From Alitibacter langaaensis DSM 22999 (GTDB lineage Bacteria > Pseudomonadota > Gammaproteobacteria > Enterobacterales > Pasteurellaceae): 50,758 bases of DNA. Made by a program: the position numbers and the translations under genes. The DNA is taken from positions 1 through 50,758 of the forward strand of contig NZ_QENU01000012.1 of NCBI RefSeq assembly GCF_003096995.1, given 5' to 3'. This document shows, in pieces, positions 45,453 to 50,758 of the stretch (position 1 is its first letter; each line of letters opens with the position of its first letter). The notes beneath the pieces are model-generated. The model saw nothing but the letters and a program-made list of their open reading frames with translations, was not told the DNA's origin and did not search any database.

Positions 45453-45483
45453 TTGACCTTATCCTTAGGGTAAGGTTTATGAT
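45453..45483 (+). promoter_or_regulatory. MerR/CueR-type promoter of copA
   Basis: A -35 TTGACC (45453-45458) and -10 TATGAT (45478-45483) are separated by 19 bases. The spacer region is covered by the near-palindrome ACCTTATCC-TTA-GGGTAAGGT (45456-45476). The over-long spacer and the ACCTT...AAGGT arms are the hallmark of MerR-family activators; CueR is the likely one for a copper ATPase. No merR-type gene lies beside it. Confidence 0.85.
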
Positions 45484-45512
45484 AAGCGAAGTTAATAAAC
45501 AAGGAGAAAAAT

Positions 45513-48200
45513 ATGAGCGTAACTATTTTAGCTTTACAAGATCTTTCTTGTGGGCATTGTGTGAAATCAGTAACCACAGCGTTGGAAAAAATCCCTAATG
45601 TAGAAAGTGTGCAAGTTACATTACACTTTGCGAAAGTCGTTGGCGATGTAAATCCGCAAACCTTAATTGATGCCGTTATCGATGCGGGTTACCAAGCTCA
45701 ACTTGCGCAGCCGAATTTTGAATTGGCATTAAGTGGTTTAAATTGCGGGCATTGTATTCAAGCAACGGAAAAAGCGCTAAGTGCGGTGGAAAATGTCGAT
45801 GTTTTTGACGTGACTAAAACATCCGCTAAGATTTATGGTTCTGCGGATCCGCAACTTGTGATTGCCGCCATTATAGATGCAGGATTTGACGCTCAGTTAT
45901 CCACTGAAAGCCCAAAGCCTGAACTACCAACACAACCAGTGGTGGAACCTGCACCTGTGGTGGTAGTGAATGAAAATCAGGAAAATATGACAGCTGAAAA
46001 TACAGTTTCGTTGCTATTAGACGGCTTAAGTTGTGCGGCTTGTGTATTAAAAGTGGAACGTGCGTTACAGGGTGTACCTAATGTTCAACAGGCTCGAGTG
46101 AATTTAGCTGAGCAAATGGCATTTGTGACAGGTGAAGCTGAGCCTCAAGGCTTGATACAAGCGGTGATTAATGCAGGTTACGGGGCTGAGCTTATTGAAA
46201 ATGAAACAGAACGCCGAGCAAAACAGCAAGCTCAGGCGCAAGCGGAAATTCGGCAACGAAAATGGCAATCTTTTGTTGCCTTGATTGTCGGTTTCGGCTT
46301 GTTATTTTGGGGCTTGTTAGGCGGACAAACCCAAGTCAACTCGGAAAACCAAGGGGCTTGGATTATTGTCGGTGTCATCACGCTCATTGTCATGATATTC
46401 ACAGGCGGGCATTTTTACCAACGTGCAGCTAAAAATCTACTGAAAAAGACAGCCACTATGGACACCTTAGTGGCGTTGGGAACAGGCGCAGGTTGGCTAT
46501 TTTCAATGTCTGTCGCGGTTTTCCCCCACTTTTTCCCAGAAACGGAGCGTCATCTCTATTTTGAAAGCAGTGCGATGATCATTGGCTTGATCAACCTAGG
46601 GAAAATGTTGGAAGTCAAAGCCAAACAACATTCTTCCAAAGCGTTGGAACATTTACTTGATCTCACGCCTAAAACCGCACGGGTTGCTGATGAACAAGGT
46701 GAAAGAGAAATCCCTTTGACGCAAGTTAAACAAGGCATGATTTTACGTGTACAAACGGGGGATCGTGTTTCTGTGGACGGTATCGTCACCCAAGGCAGCG
46801 CATGGCTTGATGAAAGTATGCTAACAGGCGAACCGTTGCCAGTGCAGAAATATGTAGGGGATAAAATCAGTGCGGGGACTTTAGTAACCGATGGTTCATT
46901 ACTCTTCCGCGCAGAACAAATTGGCAACCAAACCACGCTTGCCCATATTATTAAGCTAGTTCGTCAGGCGCAGAACAGCAAACCTCAAATTGCACAATTA
47001 GTCGATAAAATCGCTGCCGTGTTTGTGCCTGTTGTCGTAGCAATAGCACTATTGGCAGCGTTAATTTGGTATTTCGTTACAAAAGAAATTTCTTATTCTT
47101 TCATCGTGCTAACAACTGTGTTGATTATCGCTTGTCCTTGCGCCTTAGGTTTGGCCACGCCAATGTCTATTATTGCAGGTGTGGGGCGCGCAGCAGAGCT
47201 AGGCGTGTTGGTGCGTGATGCCGATGCTTTACAAAAAGCCGCCAGTGCAGATACGCTGGTTTTTGATAAAACAGGCACGCTTACAAAAGGTGAGCCAAAA
47301 GTGACCGCACTTTATACCTATAACGAAACCACTCAACAAAGTGCGGTGCGTTTTGCAGCAGTTTTAGAGCAAGGGGCGAACCATCCTTTAGCAAAAGCTA
47401 TTTTGGCGCTGAATAATGAACATTTAGATGCCGTGGCTGAGTTTAAAACCTTAAAAGGTTTAGGTGTGACAGGGCGATTAAATGGCAAAAAACTTGCCCT
47501 AGGCAACCGCACTTTAATGACACAGCTTGGCGTGGCAACAGCGCAGGCGGAAAGCCAGTTCCAGCAAGAAAGTGAGAAAGGTGCAACTGTTGTCTTTCTC
47601 GCTGTGGAAAACCAACTGGCGGCGATTTTTGCAATTCGCGATCCATTGCGTGATGATAGCCAAGCGGCGTTACAACGTTTACGAGTTCAAGGCTATCATT
47701 TAGTGATGCTCACAGGAGATCAAGAGAAAACCGCGCAAGCCATTGCCGATGAAGTGGGGATCGATCATGTGATTGCGGGGATATTACCTGATGCCAAAGC
47801 CCAAGCTATTCAGCAATTACAACAGCAAGGGCGAAGAGTAGTGATGGTGGGGGACGGCATTAATGACGCACCTGCCTTAGCCCAAGCGGATGTTAGCATG
47901 GCGATAGGTTCTGGCAGCGATATTGCCATTGAAACTGCCGAATTAACCTTAATGCACCATAGCATACATGCGGTGGCAGATGCGTTAAGTTTATCAAAAG
48001 CAACATTACGCAATATGAAACAAAATCTATTTTTTGCTTTCATTTACAATAGCTTAGGTATTCCTTTCGCCGCTGGTGTGTTTTATCCGCTGTTTGGCTG
48101 GTTATTAAACCCAATGATCGGGGGCGCAGCAATGGCGTGTTCTTCGATTACGGTGGCAACGAATGCCAATCGATTATTAAAATTCACCCCAAAAGCGTAA
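45513..48200 (+). CDS. copA: copper-exporting P1B-type ATPase with three HMA domains
   Basis: CopA pumps Cu+ out of the cytoplasm. The 895-residue protein starts with three metal-binding domains: DLSCGHCVKS (1), GLNCGHCIQA (2) and GLSCAACVLK (3), each with a CxxC. The first two are separated from the third by a Pro/Val-rich linker. The pump core has TGEP (ESMLTGEPLPVQ), the ion-channel CPC (Cys541-Pro-Cys543), the phosphorylated Asp585 in DKTGTLTKGE, and GDGINDAPALAQADVSMA. AAGGAGAAAAAT precedes the ATG. A CueR-type promoter lies upstream and an uptake-signal terminator downstream. Confidence 0.96.
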   Translation: MSVTILALQDLSCGHCVKSVTTALEKIPNVESVQVTLHFAKVVGDVNPQTLIDAVIDAGYQAQLAQPNFELALSGLNCGHCIQATEKALSAVENVDVFDVTKTSAKIYGSADPQLVIAAIIDAGFDAQLSTESPKPELPTQPVVEPAPVVVVNENQENMTAENTVSLLLDGLSCAACVLKVERALQGVPNVQQARVNLAEQMAFVTGEAEPQGLIQAVINAGYGAELIENETERRAKQQAQAQAEIRQRKWQSFVALIVGFGLLFWGLLGGQTQVNSENQGAWIIVGVITLIVMIFTGGHFYQRAAKNLLKKTATMDTLVALGTGAGWLFSMSVAVFPHFFPETERHLYFESSAMIIGLINLGKMLEVKAKQHSSKALEHLLDLTPKTARVADEQGEREIPLTQVKQGMILRVQTGDRVSVDGIVTQGSAWLDESMLTGEPLPVQKYVGDKISAGTLVTDGSLLFRAEQIGNQTTLAHIIKLVRQAQNSKPQIAQLVDKIAAVFVPVVVAIALLAALIWYFVTKEISYSFIVLTTVLIIACPCALGLATPMSIIAGVGRAAELGVLVRDADALQKAASADTLVFDKTGTLTKGEPKVTALYTYNETTQQSAVRFAAVLEQGANHPLAKAILALNNEHLDAVAEFKTLKGLGVTGRLNGKKLALGNRTLMTQLGVATAQAESQFQQESEKGATVVFLAVENQLAAIFAIRDPLRDDSQAALQRLRVQGYHLVMLTGDQEKTAQAIADEVGIDHVIAGILPDAKAQAIQQLQQQGRRVVMVGDGINDAPALAQADVSMAIGSGSDIAIETAELTLMHHSIHAVADALSLSKATLRNMKQNLFFAFIYNSLGIPFAAGVFYPLFGWLLNPMIGGAAMACSSITVATNANRLLKFTPKA

Positions 48201-48212
48201 ATTCATCATCTC

Positions 48213-48254
48213 AAAGTGCGGTCAAAAAATTTCTTATTTTTTGACCGCACTTTT
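48213..48254. terminator. uptake-signal pair as terminator after copA
   Basis: AAAGTGCGGTCAAAAAAT (48213-48230) pairs with ATTTTTTGACCGCACTTT (48236 to about 48253), flanked by T's. It ends copA before uup. Confidence 0.88.
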
Positions 48255-48307
48255 GCATCAAAAAATGATAAGATTGTGCACAATTTTTACGACAGAATTT
48301 GAAAATC

Positions 48308-50242
48308 ATGGCATTAATTAGTTTAACCAATGGATACCTTTCTTTTAGTGATGCACCTTTATTAGATCACGCCGAACTGCACATTGAGCCAAATGAACGA
48401 GTGTGTTTAGTGGGTCGCAATGGCGCAGGAAAATCGACATTGCTCAAAATTCTAGCTGGCGATGTGATTATGGATGACGGCAAATTGCAGTTTGAACGTG
48501 ATTTGATCGTTTCCCGCTTAGAACAAGATCCCCCACGCCACGCCGAAGGCAATGTTTTTGATTATGTGGCTGAAGGTATTGGGCATCTCTCTGCGCTTTT
48601 AAAAGACTATCACCGCATTTCCACCCAACTGGAAACCGAGTACAGCGATACCGCATTAACCCAGTTAGCACAAGTCCAAGCGAAATTAGAGCACGAAAAT
48701 GGTTGGCAATTTGAAAATAAAATAAAAGAAGTGCTGGGCAAATTAGATCTTAATGCGAATACCCAATTATCAGAGTTATCAGGCGGCTGGTTGCGAAAAG
48801 CGGCATTAGCTCGAGCGTTAGTGTGTGCGCCAGATGTGTTATTGCTTGATGAACCGACTAACCATTTGGATGTGGATGCCATTGAATGGTTGGAAGAATT
48901 TTTATTAGGATTTGATGGCAGCATTGTTTTTATTTCCCATGACCGCTCTTTTATTCGCAAAATGGCAACCCGCATTGTGGATTTAGATCGTGGACAGCTA
49001 GTTTCTTATTCTGGCGATTATGATACCTATCTCGCCACAAAAGAAGAAAACTTGCGTGTAGAAGCATTACAAAATGAACTGTTTGATAAAAAGCTGGCGC
49101 AGGAAGAAGTTTGGATTCGCCAAGGAATTAAAGCGCGCCGCACCCGTAATGAAGGGCGTGTGCGAGCGTTAAAAGCTTTACGAGAAGAACGCCGCCAACG
49201 CCGTGATGTGCTTGGTGCTGCGAAGTTGCAATTGGATACATCTAGCCGTTCAGGGAAAATTGTGTTTGAAGTGGAAAATGCCAATTATGAAATCGAAGGT
49301 AAAAAATTACTTTCTGATTTCAGCACCACAATTTTACGCGGTGATAAAATTGCTTTAGTCGGGCCAAATGGTTGTGGCAAAACCACCTTTATTAAACTTT
49401 TACTCGGGCAACTTAATCCTACATCGGGAACGATTCGTTGCGGTACTAAACTTGATATTGCTTATTTTGATCAATACCGAATCGATCTTGATCCTGAAAA
49501 AACAGTGATGGACAATGTCGCCGATGGTAAACAAGATGTTGAAGTCAATGGGGTAAAACGCCATGTATTAGGCTATTTACAAGATTTTTTATTTCCGCCT
49601 AAACGTGCAATGACGCCAGTAAAAGCGCTTTCTGGCGGTGAACGTAACCGTTTATTATTAGCCAAATTATTACTAAAACCGAATAATTTGCTCATTCTTG
49701 ATGAACCTACCAATGACTTGGATGTAGAAACATTAGAATTGCTAGAGGAAATTCTTGCGGATTATCAAGGCACCTTGATTATCGTCAGCCATGACCGACA
49801 ATTTATTGATAATGTAGCAACCGAATGTTATATGTTTGAAGGCAATGGCGTTTTAAATAAATATGTAGGTGGTTTTTTTGATGCCAAACAGCAGCAGGCA
49901 AATGTGTTAGCGATTAAAGCCGCCGAACAACAAGCGCAAAACCCAAAAACAACAGAAAGTGCGGTCGAAATTAAGCCAATTTCTCAGCCCGTTCGCCAAC
50001 GTACAGTGAAACTTTCTTATAAAGAACAACGAGAACTTGAGCAATTGCCGCAATTGTTAGAAGAATTAGAAGAAAAACTGACCGCACTTCAAGAAGAAGT
50101 GAGTTCACCTGAGTTTTTTCAACAATCTCATGAATATACCGCAGCCAAATTACAAGAATTAGCTGAAAAAGAACAAGAATCAGAAAATGCTTTCTTACGT
50201 TGGGAAGCGTTAGAAGAAAAGAAAAATCAAAGTTTGAATTAA
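48308..50242 (+). CDS. uup: ABC-F family ATPase Uup
   Basis: Uup is a soluble double-ATPase that helps ribosomes and DNA branch-migration structures; loss raises transposon excision in E. coli. I start at ATG 48308 (MALISLTNGYLSFSDAPLLD), not the TTG at 48299. The 644-residue protein has Walker A motifs GRNGAGKST and GPNGCGKTT, signatures LSGGWLRKAALARAL and LSGGERNRLLLAKLL, a central ABC-F linker rich in Arg (IKARRTRNEGRVRALKALRE), and a C-terminal coiled coil (YKEQRELEQLPQLLEELEE). It lies between copA and the tRNA cluster. Two uptake signals sit close together near the end (49958, 50080). Confidence 0.95.
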   Translation: MALISLTNGYLSFSDAPLLDHAELHIEPNERVCLVGRNGAGKSTLLKILAGDVIMDDGKLQFERDLIVSRLEQDPPRHAEGNVFDYVAEGIGHLSALLKDYHRISTQLETEYSDTALTQLAQVQAKLEHENGWQFENKIKEVLGKLDLNANTQLSELSGGWLRKAALARALVCAPDVLLLDEPTNHLDVDAIEWLEEFLLGFDGSIVFISHDRSFIRKMATRIVDLDRGQLVSYSGDYDTYLATKEENLRVEALQNELFDKKLAQEEVWIRQGIKARRTRNEGRVRALKALREERRQRRDVLGAAKLQLDTSSRSGKIVFEVENANYEIEGKKLLSDFSTTILRGDKIALVGPNGCGKTTFIKLLLGQLNPTSGTIRCGTKLDIAYFDQYRIDLDPEKTVMDNVADGKQDVEVNGVKRHVLGYLQDFLFPPKRAMTPVKALSGGERNRLLLAKLLLKPNNLLILDEPTNDLDVETLELLEEILADYQGTLIIVSHDRQFIDNVATECYMFEGNGVLNKYVGGFFDAKQQQANVLAIKAAEQQAQNPKTTESAVEIKPISQPVRQRTVKLSYKEQRELEQLPQLLEELEEKLTALQEEVSSPEFFQQSHEYTAAKLQELAEKEQESENAFLRWEALEEKKNQSLN

Positions 50243-50331
50243 AATTTAGACAAAAATTTGTGAGTTTTTCGACAGTTTGCACAAAATAACGCCGAACAAT
50301 GTAATAAATGCAAATTTTTATAAAAAAGTGC

Positions 50332-50360
50332 TAGACAAGCTTTGGGGAAATCATTAATAT
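50332..50360 (+). promoter_or_regulatory. strong stable-RNA promoter of the tRNA/rRNA cluster
   Basis: A -35 TAGACA (50332-50337) and -10 TAATAT (50355-50360) are exactly 17 bases apart, followed by a GC-rich discriminator (ACGCCCCC), typical of stringently controlled stable-RNA promoters. The first tRNA begins 33 bases after the -10. Confidence 0.8.
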
Positions 50361-50392
50361 ACGCCCCCGTTGCGACGCATTAACTTAAACAC

Positions 50393-50469
<77 letters not shown>

Positions 50470-50495
50470 GAGACAATGCAAACAACAACTACAAT

Positions 50496-50572
50496 GGTGG
50501 CTATAGCTCAGTTGGTAGAGCCCTGGATTGTGATTCCAGTTGTCGTGGGTTCGAATCCCATTAGCCACCCCA
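50496..50572 (+). tRNA. tRNA-His (GTG)
   Basis: The gene begins with the extra G (G-1) of histidine tRNAs, followed by GTGGCTA, and ends CCACC-CCA. The anticodon loop TTGTGAT holds GTG. It closely follows the E. coli tRNA-His sequence. Confidence 0.96.
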
Positions 50573-50576
50573 TTAT

Positions 50577-50653
50577 CGGCGAGTAGCGCAGCTTGGTAGC
50601 GCAACTGGTTTGGGACCAGTGGGTCGTAGGTTCAAATCCTATCTCGCCGACCA
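50577..50653 (+). tRNA. tRNA-Pro (TGG)
   Basis: Acceptor arms CGGCGAG and CTCGCCG pair, ending ACCA. The anticodon stem ACTGG/CCAGT holds loop TTTGGGA with anticodon TGG. Confidence 0.96.
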
Positions 50654-50660
50654 ATTTATT

Positions 50661-50758
50661 TGCTCTTTAACAATTTATCAGACAATCTGTGTGGGCACGA
50701 GTAAGATTCGTTTTGAAAAAAATTAAAACAGAAACTTAAAGTGCTGAACAAAGTTAAT
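50661..50758 (+). promoter_or_regulatory. rRNA leader with boxA antitermination signal
   Basis: TGCTCTTTAACA (50661-50672) is the boxA of rRNA operons. The following CAGACAATCTGTGTGGGCAC matches the E. coli 16S leader as I recall it. A 16S rRNA gene should begin shortly after the window end; none is visible here. Confidence 0.75.

Overview
The window is a piece of chromosome from a Haemophilus-type Pasteurellaceae. The nine-base uptake signal AAGTGCGGT or its complement recurs throughout, often extended by TCAAA. The DNA is AT-rich, and gene groups such as slt-trpR-mtgA, htrB/hldE and csdA-nuclease-lrgAB match what I remember of Haemophilus influenzae. A genus call is well supported. A species call is not, although the hydroxamate siderophore cassette and the formate dehydrogenase locus would fit H. 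parainfluenzae or a non-typeable relative.

Region 1 (1 to about 6,500) is mobile DNA. It opens inside an IS1016-like (IS1595 family) insertion sequence, whose right end has cut a small gene at about 141. Next comes a compact satellite-type element: an AlpA-like activator, several small unknown genes, an Icd-like gene, a D5-type primase/helicase and a convergent tyrosine integrase close to tRNA-Leu(GAG). No capsid, tail or terminase gene is visible. The Icd-like region carries what I read as a phage P4 CI / phage P1 C4-type antisense immunity RNA with two complementary target sites, one covering the icd Shine-Dalgarno sequence. The alpA leader has a 13-bp long-range inverted repeat that buries its own ribosome binding site. 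Behind the primase is a cluster of repeats that includes an exact P4-type iteron. Together these look like a P4-like regulatory and replication core in a Pasteurellaceae satellite.

Region 2 (6,580-25,400) is mostly core genome: tRNA-Leu, secG, topB, an FNR-box-preceded formate dehydrogenase pair (flavoprotein plus cysteine-type FdhF), an LTA-synthase-like sulfatase, mtgA, trpR, slt, a VirK/YbjX gene, cmk, rpsA with a GGA-loop leader, ihfB, lapA, lapB and pyrF.

Region 3 (25,455-37,232) is an iron and sulfur section. sufE and csdA are separated by a complete fhuC-D-B-A hydroxamate uptake operon behind a Fur-like box, with a Tat-exported alpha/beta hydrolase overlapping sufE. A secreted nuclease, lrgA, lrgB and dgt follow.

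Region 4 (37,270-50,758) carries yfcH, argR and mdh (divergent, with ARG boxes), prmB, smrB, htrB, hldE, a sodium-dependent symporter, a three-HMA copper ATPase behind a MerR/CueR-type 19-bp-spacer promoter, and uup. It ends with a strong promoter, tRNA-Arg, tRNA-His and tRNA-Pro, and an rRNA-type boxA leader that implies a 16S gene just outside the window.
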